Shown: in pieces, positions 18,663-27,536 of the stretch
Numbering within the stretch: position 1 is the first letter of the stretch
Layout: each line of letters begins with the position of its first letter
Source: Billgrantia aerodenitrificans
Lineage (GTDB): Bacteria; Pseudomonadota; Gammaproteobacteria; Pseudomonadales; Halomonadaceae
Direction of reading: 5' to 3'
DNA: 64,000 bases
Assembly: GCF_021404405.1 (NCBI RefSeq)
Contig: NZ_JABFTV010000010.1
Span: 1-64,000 of the forward strand
The notes under the pieces: generated by a model
Told to the model about the DNA's origin: nothing
Seen by the model: the letters and a program-made list of their open reading frames with translations, nothing else
The model's database searches: none
Program-made: the position numbers and the translations under genes

Positions 18663-19164
18663 CAAGAAAAACAACATCCGGCTGCATCCCGAGCCAACAA
18701 CAATAACAAGGCATCGGGGGAGCAGGGCCTGCGCCAACAACAACAATGGCAGGCTGTGATAGAGACGCGGCGAGGGGCAACAACAACAAGATGCCCCGGA
18801 GAACGCTGCCCTTCGCTTCGACTGCAACAACAACAAGACACGAGCGAAGCACCGGATCCATCAGGACGCGACGCGCCAACCCCGGCCACCAACAAGAACA
18901 ATGGCCGCAAACGCGCACCTTCGGCAACAATGCCAACAAGCCGAAGGGAGGCATATCTTCCATGCCGTCGTGGTTGGATTATTGTTTTGAATACGAGGCG
19001 GTCGCATAACCAGGAACGTCAACAATCACAACAACACTGTTTGCCTGTGACTCTTGGTGACTGTGGTGCGTATTCAAGGCGATGCGCCATCACGAAGAAG
19101 AAACAGCCGCAAGGACGCAGCAACATTTTTGCTTGTGAGAGGAGGCCCACGGGCCTCCTCTTTT
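18663..19164 (+). ncRNA. crcZ: CrcZ-like Hfq/Crc-sequestering small RNA
   Basis: An approximately 500-nt non-coding interval between cbrB and pcnB, the locus of crcZ in Pseudomonas. It contains at least eight A-rich clusters built on AAC/AAG triplets: about 18664-18676, 18696-18710, 18736-18746, 18779-18790, 18826-18840, 18891-18901, 18926-18940 and 19021-19036, with a weaker one at 19095-19104. Such AAN repeats are the Hfq distal-face/Crc targets that CrcZ uses to titrate Hfq and relieve catabolite repression. A sigma-54 promoter starts it and a strong terminator ends it. Long frames crossing it run through the terminator and have Asn/Gln-repeat composition, so I reject coding. Outside the AAN clusters I cannot judge similarity to known CrcZ, so the symbol is by analogy. 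Confidence 0.8.
19138..19164 (+). terminator. terminator of the CrcZ-like RNA
   Basis: An 11 bp perfect stem (AGAGGAGGCCC / GGGCCTCCTCT, loop AC) runs straight into TTTT at 19161-19164. It is one of the strongest intrinsic terminators in the window. Confidence 0.88.
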
Positions 19165-19208
19165 GCATATCTCTGCTGCGATACCGTCGCGATGATCCGT
19201 GCGCCGCT

Positions 19209-19236
19209 TTGCAAGGTGTCGGCGGTCCGCTACACT
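19209..19236 (+). promoter_or_regulatory. pcnB promoter
   Basis: TTGCAA (19209-19214), a 16 bp spacer and TACACT (19231-19236) lie 37 bp upstream of the pcnB start and after the terminator of the preceding RNA. A sigma-70 promoter is therefore likely for pcnB-folK. Confidence 0.6.
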
Positions 19237-19272
19237 CTAGTACTTTCGCACACTGCGAGTCGATATCGCCGC

Positions 19273-20673
19273 ATGTTCAAAGGATTTACCCGCTTTCTGC
19301 AGAGCCCTGGCGCGCATTTCAGGACACTTTTCGGCCCCCAGGATGCCTCAGGGGGGCACGCAGGCCCTCGAATCATTCCTCGTGATCAGCACCCCGTGTC
19401 GCGTCAGCACTTCAGCGAGCCGGCGCTCAAGGTGCTCTATCGCCTGCACAATGCCGGGTTCGAGGCCTACCTGGTCGGCGGCTGCATTCGCGACTCGCTG
19501 CTGGGCAAGATGCCCAAGGACTTCGATGTCGCCACCGATGCGACGCCCGAGCAGGTACGCGAACTGTTTCGCAATTCGCGCATCATCGGCCGCCGCTTTC
19601 GCATCGTGCACGTGCGCTTCGGCCGCGAGGTGATCGAGGTCACCACCTTCCGCGGTACCCACAGCGACGACCATGGCGACCATATCGCCCAGCAGTCGGA
19701 GCACGGCCTGCTGCTGCGCGACAACGTCTGGGGCAGCATCCAGGAAGACGCCATCCGCCGCGACTTCACCGTCAATGCCCTTTATTACAGCATCGCCGAT
19801 TTCTCGATTCACGACTTTGCCGACGGCATGCGTGACATCGAGTCGCGCACCCTGCGGCTGATCGGCGATCCGGCCGTGCGCTACCGCGAAGACCCGGTAC
19901 GCATGCTGCGTGCGGTTCGCTTCGCCGCCAAGCTGGACTTCCATATCGCCGCCGATTCGGAAGCGCCGATCGAGAAGCTGGCACCGCTGCTGCTGCAGAT
20001 TCCGTCGGCACGGTTGTTCGATGAGGTACTCAAGCTGTTCATGGCCGGCCATGGCGTGGCAACCTTCCGCCTGCTGCGCCATTACGGCCTGTTTGCCATG
20101 CTCTTCCCCGAAACCGATGAGGCGATGGTGGAGCAGCCCTGGGCCGAACCGCTCATCGAGCACGCCCTGGCCAGCACCGACAAGCGCATCCATGAGGAGC
20201 GCCCGGTCACGCCGGCTTTCCTCTTCGCCGCCCTGCTGTGGGGGCCCGTGCAGCGCCGCCAGGCCGCGCTGGAGGCCGACGGCATGCCACCCATTCCGGC
20301 ACTGCAGCTGGCCTCGCAGCAGGTCCTGTCGCGCCAGCTGCAGCACATCTCGATCCCCAAGCGCTTCAGCATGCCGATGCGCGACATCTGGGACCTGCAG
20401 CAGCGCCTGCCCCAGCGGCGCGGCAAGCGCGCCCTGCAGACCCGCGAGCATCCGCGCTTCCGTGCCGCCTACGACTTCCTGCTGCTGCGTGAAGCCGCCG
20501 GCGAGATCGAGGCGGGACTGGGCGAATGGTGGACCGCTTATCAGGAAGGCGACGAGCACGAGCAGCGGCGTCTGCTCGAGAAGGCCGGCGCCGATGCCGG
20601 ACCCGGCGGTAGCGACTCGCGCCGTCGGCGCCCACGCAAACGTCGCCGGCGCAGCTCCTCCGGCCCCTCATGA
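19273..20673 (+). CDS. pcnB: Poly(A) polymerase I
   Basis: Adds 3' poly(A) tails that mark RNAs for decay. The 466-residue protein belongs to the class II nucleotidyltransferase family. It has the GGCIRDSLLG motif and the catalytic aspartates in DFDVATDATP, followed by RRFRIVHV and RDFTVNALYY. The C-terminal tail is rich in Arg/Lys (RRRRPRKRRRRS-like), as in other PcnB. I start at ATG 19273, where the family N terminus begins. The stop overlaps folK (ATGA). Gene order cbrB-pcnB-folK-panBC matches Pseudomonas. Confidence 0.93.
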   Translation: MFKGFTRFLQSPGAHFRTLFGPQDASGGHAGPRIIPRDQHPVSRQHFSEPALKVLYRLHNAGFEAYLVGGCIRDSLLGKMPKDFDVATDATPEQVRELFRNSRIIGRRFRIVHVRFGREVIEVTTFRGTHSDDHGDHIAQQSEHGLLLRDNVWGSIQEDAIRRDFTVNALYYSIADFSIHDFADGMRDIESRTLRLIGDPAVRYREDPVRMLRAVRFAAKLDFHIAADSEAPIEKLAPLLLQIPSARLFDEVLKLFMAGHGVATFRLLRHYGLFAMLFPETDEAMVEQPWAEPLIEHALASTDKRIHEERPVTPAFLFAALLWGPVQRRQAALEADGMPPIPALQLASQQVLSRQLQHISIPKRFSMPMRDIWDLQQRLPQRRGKRALQTREHPRFRAAYDFLLLREAAGEIEAGLGEWWTAYQEGDEHEQRRLLEKAGADAGPGGSDSRRRRPRKRRRRSSSGPS

Positions 20674-21164
20674 CGCCTCTCGTCGACGTCTATGTCGGGC
20701 TGGGCAGCAATCTCGAAGACCCCATCGCCCAGGTGCGCCTGGCGCTCGAAGCGCTCGGCACACTGCCGTTGACCGAGCGCGTCGCCGCCTCGCGGCTGTA
20801 CGTCAGTCGGCCGCTCGGTCCACAGGACCAGCCCGACTTCATCAATGCCGTCGCCCATCTGCGTACCCGTCTGTCCCCTCTCGCCCTGCTCGACCAGTTG
20901 CAGGCCCTGGAACAGCGCCATGGCCGTGTGCGCCGGCGCCACTGGGGGCCCCGCACGCTCGACCTCGACCTGCTACTGTACGGTGACGAGTGCCTGGAAT
21001 TGCCGCGCCTGCGGGTGCCGCACCCCGAGATGACCGCGCGCAGCTTCGTCCTGCTGCCGCTCGCCGAGCTGTCGCCGCAACTGCAGCTGCCGGATGGGCG
21101 CCCTGTGGCGGCCCTGGCGAGCGCTCTTGCGACAAGCGATGAGATCGAAGTGTTACCTGAGTAG
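20670..21164 (+). CDS. folK: 2-amino-4-hydroxy-6-hydroxymethyldihydropteridine diphosphokinase
   Basis: Transfers pyrophosphate from ATP to the pterin alcohol in folate synthesis, supplying the substrate of FolP (encoded at 36528-37394). The 164-residue protein has GLGSNLEDP near the N terminus and the HPPK signature RHWGPRTLDLDLLLYG. It overlaps pcnB by four bases, so it is translationally coupled. Just after its 3' end come TGTTAC-type sites, the first at 21151 lying inside the last codons. Confidence 0.94.
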   Translation: MTPLVDVYVGLGSNLEDPIAQVRLALEALGTLPLTERVAASRLYVSRPLGPQDQPDFINAVAHLRTRLSPLALLDQLQALEQRHGRVRRRHWGPRTLDLDLLLYGDECLELPRLRVPHPEMTARSFVLLPLAELSPQLQLPDGRPVAALASALATSDEIEVLPE

Positions 21165-21227
21165 CGCTGAGTGAGGGACCAAGTGTTACCAGTCGACACG
21201 ACTGCCTTATTCTGGTAACAATCATGC
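21151..21227 (+). promoter_or_regulatory. TGTTAC-type sites and a possible -24/-12 element before panB
   Basis: TGTTAC occurs at 21151-21156 and 21184-21189, and GTAACA at 21215-21220. The last two form a perfect 9 bp inverted repeat TGTTACCAG...CTGGTAACA with 19 bases between arms. TGG(21213-21215)...GC(21226-21227) has the GG-to-GC spacing of a sigma-54 promoter, but the -24 box is poor. These resemble the sites upstream of the CrcZ-like RNA. Control by CbrB is a hypothesis only. Confidence 0.4.
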
Positions 21228-21284
21228 GCAGCATTGGTGCAGGCGGCTCCAGACCGCTCGCCCGAGACACAACGAGAGCACGCC

Positions 21285-22076
21285 ATGAAAACCGTCACGC
21301 TAAGCACACTGCAGGCCTACAAGCGCGCTGGAGAAACCTTCAGCTGCCTGACCGCCTATGATGCTACCTTCGCCCGCACCGCAGCCGAGGCGGGTATCGA
21401 GGTACTGCTGGTCGGCGACTCCCTGGGCATGGTGCTGCAGGGGCATGACAGCACGCTGCCGGTGACCCTCGACGACATCTGCTACCACACCCGCTGCGTG
21501 GCGCGCGCCAAGGGCGCCAGCCTGCTGATGGTCGACCTGCCCTTCATGAGCAACGCCACCACCGAGCGCATGCTCAACGATGCCGGTGAGCTGATGCGCG
21601 CCGGTGCCGAGCTGGTCAAGGTCGAGGGCGAAGCCTGGATGGCCGAGGGCATTCGTGAGCTGACCCGTCGCGGCGTTCCCGTCTGCGCCCACCTGGGCCT
21701 GACACCACAGACCGTGCATCAGCTCGGCGGCTACAAGGTGCAGGGGCGCGATGCCGAACGTGCCGCACAGATCCTCGAGGATGCCCGCACCCTGGCCGAT
21801 GCCGGCGCCTCGGTCATTCTGCTGGAGTGCGTGCCGGCCAGCCTCGGCCGTGCCGTCACCGAGGCCCTCGACGTACCGGTGATCGGTATCGGTGCCGGCC
21901 CCGATACCGACGGTCAGATCCTGGTCATGCATGACGTACTGGGCGTCACCCATGGGCGCACACCGCGCTTCGTCAAGAACTTCCTGGCCGAGGCCAACGA
22001 CATCCCTGATGCGTTCCGCCGATACCACGAAGCGGTCAAGGCGCGCCGCTTCCCGGCCAAGGAACACAGCTTCTGA
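21285..22076 (+). CDS. panB: 3-methyl-2-oxobutanoate hydroxymethyltransferase
   Basis: First committed step of pantothenate synthesis: makes ketopantoate from alpha-ketoisovalerate and methylene-tetrahydrofolate. The 263-residue TIM-barrel protein has the metal-site region LLVGDSLGMVLQGHDSTLPV, LVKVEGE and the GIGAGPDTDGQILV signature. The ATG at 21285 starts MKTVTLSTLQAYKRAGETF and is preceded by AGAG. It heads panB-panC-panD. The 120-base upstream region carries inverted TGTTAC/GTAACA sites. Confidence 0.95.
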   Translation: MKTVTLSTLQAYKRAGETFSCLTAYDATFARTAAEAGIEVLLVGDSLGMVLQGHDSTLPVTLDDICYHTRCVARAKGASLLMVDLPFMSNATTERMLNDAGELMRAGAELVKVEGEAWMAEGIRELTRRGVPVCAHLGLTPQTVHQLGGYKVQGRDAERAAQILEDARTLADAGASVILLECVPASLGRAVTEALDVPVIGIGAGPDTDGQILVMHDVLGVTHGRTPRFVKNFLAEANDIPDAFRRYHEAVKARRFPAKEHSF

Positions 22077-22106
22077 TACTGCGCTTTCCTTCCAGGAGTC
22101 ATGCCG

Positions 22107-22955
22107 ATGCGTACTCTGCGAGACATTCCGGCGCTGCGTGAGGCACTCGGCGAGTATCGCCGACGCGGGCAGCGCATCGGCCTGGTGCCGACCATGGGCA
22201 ATCTTCACGCCGGCCACCTGTCCCTGGTGGAAACTGCCAGGCGACATGCCGACGTGGTGATTGCCACCGTTTTCGTCAATCCGCTGCAGTTCGGCGCGGG
22301 CGAGGATCTGGATGCCTACCCCCGCACCCTGGCCGACGATCAGGCCAAGCTCGAGGCCGCCGGCTGCGATCTGCTCTTCGCCCCCAGCGATGCCACGCTC
22401 TACCCCCGCGGCCTGCAGGGCCTCGCCCAGGTGCGCGTACCGGTGGTCAGCGAGGGGCTTTGCGGCGGCTCGCGCCCCGGCCACTTCGACGGCGTCGCCA
22501 CCGTGGTTTCCATTCTCTTCAACCTGGTGCAGCCCGACGTGGCCTGCTTCGGCGAGAAGGACTACCAGCAGCTGGCAGTGATCCGCAAGATGGTGGCGGA
22601 TTTGCACTTCCCCATCGAGATCGTCGGCGTGCCCATCGTGCGCGCCGAGGACGGCCTGGCACTCTCCTCACGCAACGGCTACATCGACGCCCGTGAGCGC
22701 GACACGGCAGCGGAGCTGCAGCGCACCCTCGTCGCCCTGCGCGAGGTCCTGGAAGCCGGAGCGCCGATCGAGGCGACCCTAGAGACGGGGCTGGCCCGGC
22801 TGCGCGAGGCCGGCTTCGAGCCCGACTATCTGGAACTGCGCGCCGCCGACCTGACACCGGTGGATGCCACCACCCGTGGCGCCGTGCTGCTCGCCGCCGC
22901 ACGCCTGGGCAAGACCCGCCTGATCGACAATCTGACCCTGACCCTGCCGCACTGA
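22107..22955 (+). CDS. panC: Pantothenate synthetase
   Basis: Condenses pantoate and beta-alanine using ATP. The 282-residue protein is a HIGH-superfamily nucleotidylyltransferase with PTMGNLHAGHLSLV, FVNPLQFG, CFGEKDYQQL and LALSSRNGYI. ATG 22107 is chosen because AGGAG lies eight bases upstream; the ATG at 22101 is only two bases from it. It lies 30 bases after panB. Confidence 0.95.
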   Translation: MRTLRDIPALREALGEYRRRGQRIGLVPTMGNLHAGHLSLVETARRHADVVIATVFVNPLQFGAGEDLDAYPRTLADDQAKLEAAGCDLLFAPSDATLYPRGLQGLAQVRVPVVSEGLCGGSRPGHFDGVATVVSILFNLVQPDVACFGEKDYQQLAVIRKMVADLHFPIEIVGVPIVRAEDGLALSSRNGYIDARERDTAAELQRTLVALREVLEAGAPIEATLETGLARLREAGFEPDYLELRAADLTPVDATTRGAVLLAAARLGKTRLIDNLTLTLPH

Positions 22956-22991
22956 GGCGGTTCCCAGCGCTACCTGGAGGTAAAAACCCGC

Positions 22992-23372
22992 ATGTTCACC
23001 ATCATGCTCAAGGCCAAGCTGCACATGGCCCGCGTCACTCATGCCGTCCTCAACTATGAAGGCTCATGTGCCATCGACGGCGAGCTGCTGGACATGTCCG
23101 GCATTCGCGAGAACGAGCAGATCCAGATCTACAACGTCGAGAACGGCCAGCGCTTCACCACCTACGCCATTCGTGCCGAAGAGGGCTCGCAGGTCATCTC
23201 CATCAACGGCGCCGCCGCGCATCTCGCCGGTCCCGGCGACCGCGTGATCATTTGCAGCTATGCTCATTACAGCGAGGCCGAACTGGAGCACCACCAGCCA
23301 CGCCTCGTTTACCTGCAGGAAGGTAACGCCGTCAGCCACACCAGCAACGCCATTCCCGTCCAGTTCGCCTGA
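22992..23372 (+). CDS. panD: Aspartate 1-decarboxylase (pro-enzyme)
   Basis: Makes beta-alanine for PanC. It is a 126-residue pyruvoyl enzyme, self-cleaved between Gly24 and Ser25 in the motif YEGSCAID to form the pyruvoyl group. RVTHA before the cleavage site and NGAAAHL after it are further family motifs. GGAGG lies about 10 bases before the ATG. With panB and panC next to it, all three enzymes of the final pathway are encoded together. Confidence 0.95.
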   Translation: MFTIMLKAKLHMARVTHAVLNYEGSCAIDGELLDMSGIRENEQIQIYNVENGQRFTTYAIRAEEGSQVISINGAAAHLAGPGDRVIICSYAHYSEAELEHHQPRLVYLQEGNAVSHTSNAIPVQFA

Positions 23373-23491
23373 ACTGAGGGGTGACTCGCGGCAGTGTCGT
23401 GCACCGTCACGCCAGCGGGGGATTGCCGCGCTGCACAATAGTCGCCTATGCTGGTCGGGCTGACGCCAGTGAACGACTCGGGAGAATGACA

Positions 23492-24667
23492 ATGCAAGAC
23501 GTGGTGATCGTTGCCGCCCGCCGCACCGCCATCGGCGCCTTTGGGGGCTCACTTTCCGGCATCGCCGCCAGCGACCTCGGTGCGCTGGTAATCAAGGACA
23601 TACTGGCCACCACAGGCGTGGCCCCGGAGCAGGTAGACGAGGTATTGCTCGGTCAGGTGCTGACCGCCGGCGTGGGCCAGAACCCGGCCCGCCAGGCCGC
23701 CATCAAGGCAGGCCTGCCCGCCGCCGTACCCGCCATGACCATCAACAAGGTGTGCGGCTCGGGCCTCAAGGCCCTGCACCTGGCAACTCAGGCGATCCGC
23801 TGCGGCGACGCCGAGCTGATCATTGCCGGCGGGCAGGAGAACATGTCGGCCTCGCCCCACGTACTGCCCAACTCGCGCAACGGCCAGCGCATGGGTGACT
23901 GGAAGGCCATCGATACCATGGTGCACGACGGCCTGTGGGACGCCTTCAACAACTACCACATGGGCATCACCGCCGAGAACCTGGCAGAAAAGTACGGCAT
24001 CACCCGCGAGGAGATGGACGAATTCGCCGCTGCCTCGCAGCAGAAGGCCGCCGCCGCCATCCGGGAGGGCCGCTTCAAGGGTCAGATCGTGCCGGTGGAG
24101 ATCCCCCAGCGCAAGGGTGACCCGGTGGTGTTCGACACCGACGAGAACCCGCGCGAAGTGAGCGCCGACAAGCTCGCCGGCATGCGCCCCGCGTTCAAGA
24201 AGGACGGCACCATCACCGCCGGCAACGCCTCCTCAATCAACGACGGCGCCGCTGCGGTGATGCTGTGTTCCGCCGACAAGGCACGCGAACTCGGACTCGA
24301 GCCGCTGGCACGCATCGTGGCCTACTCCAACGCCGGCGTCGACCCGGCGATCATGGGCATCGGCCCGGCACCGGCGACCCGACGCTGCCTGGAGAAGGCC
24401 GGCTGGAGCCTGGACGACCTCGACCTGGTCGAGGCCAACGAGGCCTTCGCCGCCCAGGCGCTGGCGGTCAACAAGGAGCTCGGCTGGGACGTTTCCAAGG
24501 TCAACGTCAACGGCGGCGCTATCGCCCTGGGTCACCCCATCGGCGCCTCCGGCTGCCGCGTGCTGATCAGCCTGCTGCACGAGATGATTGCTCGTGACGC
24601 CAAGAAGGGCCTGGCCACGCTGTGTATCGGTGGTGGGCAGGGTGTCGCCCTCGCCATTGAGCGCTAA
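23492..24667 (+). CDS. Acetyl-CoA C-acetyltransferase (thiolase)
   Basis: A 391-residue biosynthetic-type thiolase. The nucleophilic Cys is in [11 protein letters not shown] (about residue 88), the active-site His in GHPIGASG and the second Cys in CIGGGQG. It probably interconverts two acetyl-CoA and acetoacetyl-CoA, as in polyhydroxybutyrate or ketone metabolism (PhaA/AtoB type); no phaB or phaC is in this window. ATG 23492 has GGGAGA eight bases upstream. Its position between panD and pnp interrupts the order familiar from Pseudomonas. Confidence 0.9.
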   Translation: MQDVVIVAARRTAIGAFGGSLSGIAASDLGALVIKDILATTGVAPEQVDEVLLGQVLTAGVGQNPARQAAIKAGLPAAVPAMTINKVCGSGLKALHLATQAIRCGDAELIIAGGQENMSASPHVLPNSRNGQRMGDWKAIDTMVHDGLWDAFNNYHMGITAENLAEKYGITREEMDEFAAASQQKAAAAIREGRFKGQIVPVEIPQRKGDPVVFDTDENPREVSADKLAGMRPAFKKDGTITAGNASSINDGAAAVMLCSADKARELGLEPLARIVAYSNAGVDPAIMGIGPAPATRRCLEKAGWSLDDLDLVEANEAFAAQALAVNKELGWDVSKVNVNGGAIALGHPIGASGCRVLISLLHEMIARDAKKGLATLCIGGGQGVALAIER

Positions 24668-24668
24668 G

Positions 24669-24790
24669 CACGTACCGCGGCACGAGCGGCGCCGGGGGCA
24701 GGACGTAGCGGAGGTCTTTTGCCAGGGAAGGCAAAAGTAGCGCCCAGGGAAGGGTTTACAGCGCCTCCGCAAAGGCCTGTCGCCGGATCA
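24669..24790. repeat. possible dispersed intergenic repeat with hairpin
   Basis: After the thiolase stop, a hairpin CTTTTGCC/GGCAAAAG (24716-24723 with 24730-24737) is followed by two similar short direct copies, GCCAGGGAAGG and GCCCAGGGAAGGG, each leading into AGCG. This looks like an extragenic repeat unit rather than a gene. I cannot show that other copies exist. Confidence 0.35.
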
Positions 24791-24801
24791 GCCGCGATGC
24801 T

Positions 24802-24840
24802 AAAAAACCGCCCCCATGGCCAGAGGCCATGGGGGCGGTT
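24802..24840 (-). terminator. pnp terminator
   Basis: A 16 bp perfect stem (AACCGCCCCCATGGCC / GGCCATGGGGGCGGTT, loop AGA) is followed on the minus strand by a T tract. It lies 23 bases after the pnp stop. It may also act on thiolase transcripts from the other side. Confidence 0.88.
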
Positions 24841-24863
24841 CGCGTTTCGGCGTCGGGTGCGGC

Positions 24864-26996
24864 TTACAGCGCGACCTCGGCCTCGGCGGCTTCGAAGGCA
24901 GCCTTCTCTTCCGCGCCGATCTCCTTGATGGTGAGCTTCACGCGGTTGCGGTTGTCGATGTCGAGCACCTTGACCACCACCTCGTCACCCTCATTGAGGA
25001 AATCACGCACGTCGTTGACCCGCTCGGGCACGATCTGCGAGATGTGCACCAGGCCGTCGGTACCCGGCATGATGTTGACGAAGGCGCCGAAGTCGGCGAT
25101 ACGCACCACCTTGCCGCGGTAGAGCTTGCCGATCTCGGCCTCGGCGGTGATCGACAGCACGATGTCGATGGCCTTCTTGGCCGCCGCCTTGTCCTCGGCG
25201 TAGATGCGCACGGTGCCGTCGTCGTCCAGATCGATGGAAGCGCCGGTGTCCTCGCAGATCTTGCGGATGGTGGCGCCGCCCTTGCCGATGACGTCGCGGA
25301 TCTTCTCCGGGTCGATCTTGATGGTGGCCATGGAGGGTGCGTTCTCGGAGACCTCGGAGCGACTCTGGCCGATCACCTCGTTCATCTGCTCGAGAATGTG
25401 CAGACGGGCCTCGTGGGCCTGCTGCAGGGCGATCTCCATGATCTCCTCGTTGATGCCCTCGATCTTGATGTCCATCTGCAGCGCGGTGACGCCGGCGGCG
25501 CTGCCGGCCACCTTGAAGTCCATGTCGCCCAGGTGGTCTTCGTCGCCGAGGATGTCGGTGAGCACGGCGAAGCCGCTCTCATCCTTCACCAGGCCCATGG
25601 CGATACCCGCCACCGGCGCTTTCATCGGCACACCGGCGTCCATCAGGGCCAGCGACGAGCCGCACACCGAGGCCATGGAGCTGGAGCCGTTGGACTCGGT
25701 GATCTCGGAGACCACACGGATGGTGTAGGGGAAGTCCGCCTCATCGGGCAGCATGGCCTGCACGCCGCGGCGCGCCAGTCGGCCGTGGCCGATCTCGCGA
25801 CGCTTGGGTCCGCCCATGAAGCCGGCCTCACCCACACTGTAGGGGGGGAAGTTGTAGTGCAGCAGGAAGCGGTCCTTGCGCTCGCCTTCCAGCGACTCGA
25901 TCAACTGGGCGTCGCGCAGGGTGCCCAAGGTGGCGATGACGATGGCTTGGGTCTCACCGCGGGTGAAGATCGCCGAGCCGTGGGTCTTGGGCAGGCTGCC
26001 CACCTCGATGGCCAGCGGACGCACGGTCTTGTGGTCGCGGCCGTCGATACGCGGCTCGCCCTTGACCACACGGCTACGTACTACGCGCTTCTCGAGGCCG
26101 GCGAAGGCGCCCTTGACCTCGTCGGCGTCGAACTTACCCTCTTCCTCGCCGGCCAGCTGCTCCACCGCCTGCTCCTTGAGCGCGGCCAGCGCGTCCTGAC
26201 GCGCCATCTTGTCGGTGATGCGATAGGCTTCGCCGACCTTGGCCTCGAAGGCGTCAGCGATGGCCTGCTTGAGCGCGGTGTTCTCGGCGGGGGGCTGCCA
26301 GTCCCACTTGGGCTTGCCGGCCTCGGCGACCAGCTCGTTGATGGCGCGGATGGCAACCTGCATCTCCTGGTGGCCGAAGAGCACGGCACCCAGCATCTCG
26401 TCTTCGAGCAGCTCTTCAGCCTCGGACTCGACCATCAGCACGGCCTTCTCGGTACCGGCGACCACCATGTCCAGCTCGGAGCTGGCCAGCTCTTCCACGG
26501 TGGGGTTGAGGAAGTAGCCCTTCTCCTCGTCGAAGCCGACGCGGGCGGCACCGATGGGGCCGTTGAACGGCACGCCGGAGATCGCCAGCGCCGCCGAGGT
26601 GCCGAGCATGGCAGCGATGTCCGGGTCATGGTTGCGGTCGGTGGAGAGCACCGTACAGATGACCTGCACCTCGTTCATGAACCCCTTGGGGAACAGCGGG
26701 CGGATGGGGCGGTCGATCAGGCGCGAGGTGAGGGTTTCCTTCTCGGTAGGACGCCCCTCACGCTTGAAGAAGCCGCCGGGGATCTTGCCCACCGCATAGG
26801 TCTTCTCCTGATAGTGCACGGAGAGCGGGAAGAAATCCTGCCCGGGCTTGGTGTCCTTGCGGGCCACGACGGTACACAGCACCACGGTTTCGTCCATGGT
26901 GACCATGACGGCACCGGTGGCTTGGCGGGCAATGCGCCCGGTTTCCAGGGTGACGGTGCTGCGACCGTATTGAAACGTTTTCTTGACCGGATTCAC
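24864..26996 (-). CDS. pnp: Polynucleotide phosphorylase
   Basis: 3'-5' phosphorolytic exoribonuclease, part of the RNA degradosome. The 710-residue protein has two RNase PH domains (about 1-220 and 320-530), then a KH domain ([13 protein letters not shown]) and an S1 domain ([15 protein letters not shown]). I use GTG at 26996, which has GAAGGA seven bases upstream and gives the conserved start of the family ([10 protein letters not shown]); an upstream TTG at 27011 overlaps the ribosome-binding site. It is downstream of rpsO with a 167-base gap that includes a terminator, as in other gammaproteobacteria where some read-through occurs. Confidence 0.95.
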   Translation of the reverse strand: MNPVKKTFQYGRSTVTLETGRIARQATGAVMVTMDETVVLCTVVARKDTKPGQDFFPLSVHYQEKTYAVGKIPGGFFKREGRPTEKETLTSRLIDRPIRPLFPKGFMNEVQVICTVLSTDRNHDPDIAAMLGTSAALAISGVPFNGPIGAARVGFDEEKGYFLNPTVEELASSELDMVVAGTEKAVLMVESEAEELLEDEMLGAVLFGHQEMQVAIRAINELVAEAGKPKWDWQPPAENTALKQAIADAFEAKVGEAYRITDKMARQDALAALKEQAVEQLAGEEEGKFDADEVKGAFAGLEKRVVRSRVVKGEPRIDGRDHKTVRPLAIEVGSLPKTHGSAIFTRGETQAIVIATLGTLRDAQLIESLEGERKDRFLLHYNFPPYSVGEAGFMGGPKRREIGHGRLARRGVQAMLPDEADFPYTIRVVSEITESNGSSSMASVCGSSLALMDAGVPMKAPVAGIAMGLVKDESGFAVLTDILGDEDHLGDMDFKVAGSAAGVTALQMDIKIEGINEEIMEIALQQAHEARLHILEQMNEVIGQSRSEVSENAPSMATIKIDPEKIRDVIGKGGATIRKICEDTGASIDLDDDGTVRIYAEDKAAAKKAIDIVLSITAEAEIGKLYRGKVVRIADFGAFVNIMPGTDGLVHISQIVPERVNDVRDFLNEGDEVVVKVLDIDNRNRVKLTIKEIGAEEKAAFEAAEAEVAL

Positions 26997-27107
26997 GGCG
27001 ACTTCCTTCAACTTTTCTCTACATGTATGGGTCGTTTTGACTCGGCGACCATTTTAGGGGTTGACGCGCGTGAGAGCCACCTATACCGCCGCTTTCGTCC
27101 TGAAAAC

Positions 27108-27146
27108 GCAAAACGGGCAGCCCCCGGTGGGGACTGCCCGTTTCGT
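27108..27146 (-). terminator. rpsO terminator
   Basis: The stem AAACGGGCAGCCCC / GGGGACTGCCCGTTT (one bulged A) lies about 20 bases beyond the rpsO stop, with a T-rich 3' side on the minus strand (TTTTGCGTTTTC). Partial read-through into pnp is usual at this position. Confidence 0.82.
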
Positions 27147-27163
27147 TTCCAGCTTCGCGTCGT

Positions 27164-27433
27164 TTAACGACGGAGACCGAGGCGCTGGATCAATGCCTGA
27201 TAGCGCGCCAGATCCTTGCGCTTCAGGTAGTCCAGCAGCTTGCGGCGCTGGTTGACCATGCGGATCAGACCACGACGGGAGTGGTGATCCTGCTTGTTGG
27301 TCTTGAAGTGGTCCTGCAGGCCGTCGATGTTGGCGCTCAGCAGGGCCACCTGAACCTCGGGGGAACCGGTGTCGTTGTCGCCACGGGCGAATTCCTTGAC
27401 GATCTCGGCCTTCTGTTCAGCGGTAAGTGCCAT
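27164..27433 (-). CDS. rpsO: 30S ribosomal protein S15
   Basis: Primary 16S-binding protein of the small subunit platform. The 89-residue protein is the standard length. It contains the S15 signatures [32 protein letters not shown] and LDYLKRKD. The 103-base gap to truB probably carries its own promoter and the autoregulatory leader known for rpsO, although the pseudoknot could not be confirmed by eye. Confidence 0.97.
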   Translation of the reverse strand: MALTAEQKAEIVKEFARGDNDTGSPEVQVALLSANIDGLQDHFKTNKQDHHSRRGLIRMVNQRRKLLDYLKRKDLARYQALIQRLGLRR

Positions 27434-27536
27434 CTGTTTCTCCAGTAAGCAATATGCCTGAAACGTGAATGTGTGAGACCACGCATATTTGCAGTCTCGG
27501 GCGTCTCTCCTTACGGGACGGCGCTCGCGCCACCCC

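Noticed and set aside
18664..19036. CRISPR-like array from repeated AACAACAA motifs
   Set aside because: Repeats are short, of varied length and spacing, and not palindromic; no cas genes are nearby.
18636..19385. A 249-codon plus-strand frame across the cbrB-pcnB gap, rich in Asn and Gln
   Set aside because: It starts inside the -24/-12 promoter, passes through a strong terminator and runs into pcnB in another frame. Its Asn/Gln runs are a by-product of AAC repeats in a non-coding RNA.
24816..27167. A 783-codon plus-strand frame opposite pnp
   Set aside because: It is the shadow of pnp; the minus strand encodes all PNPase domains intact.
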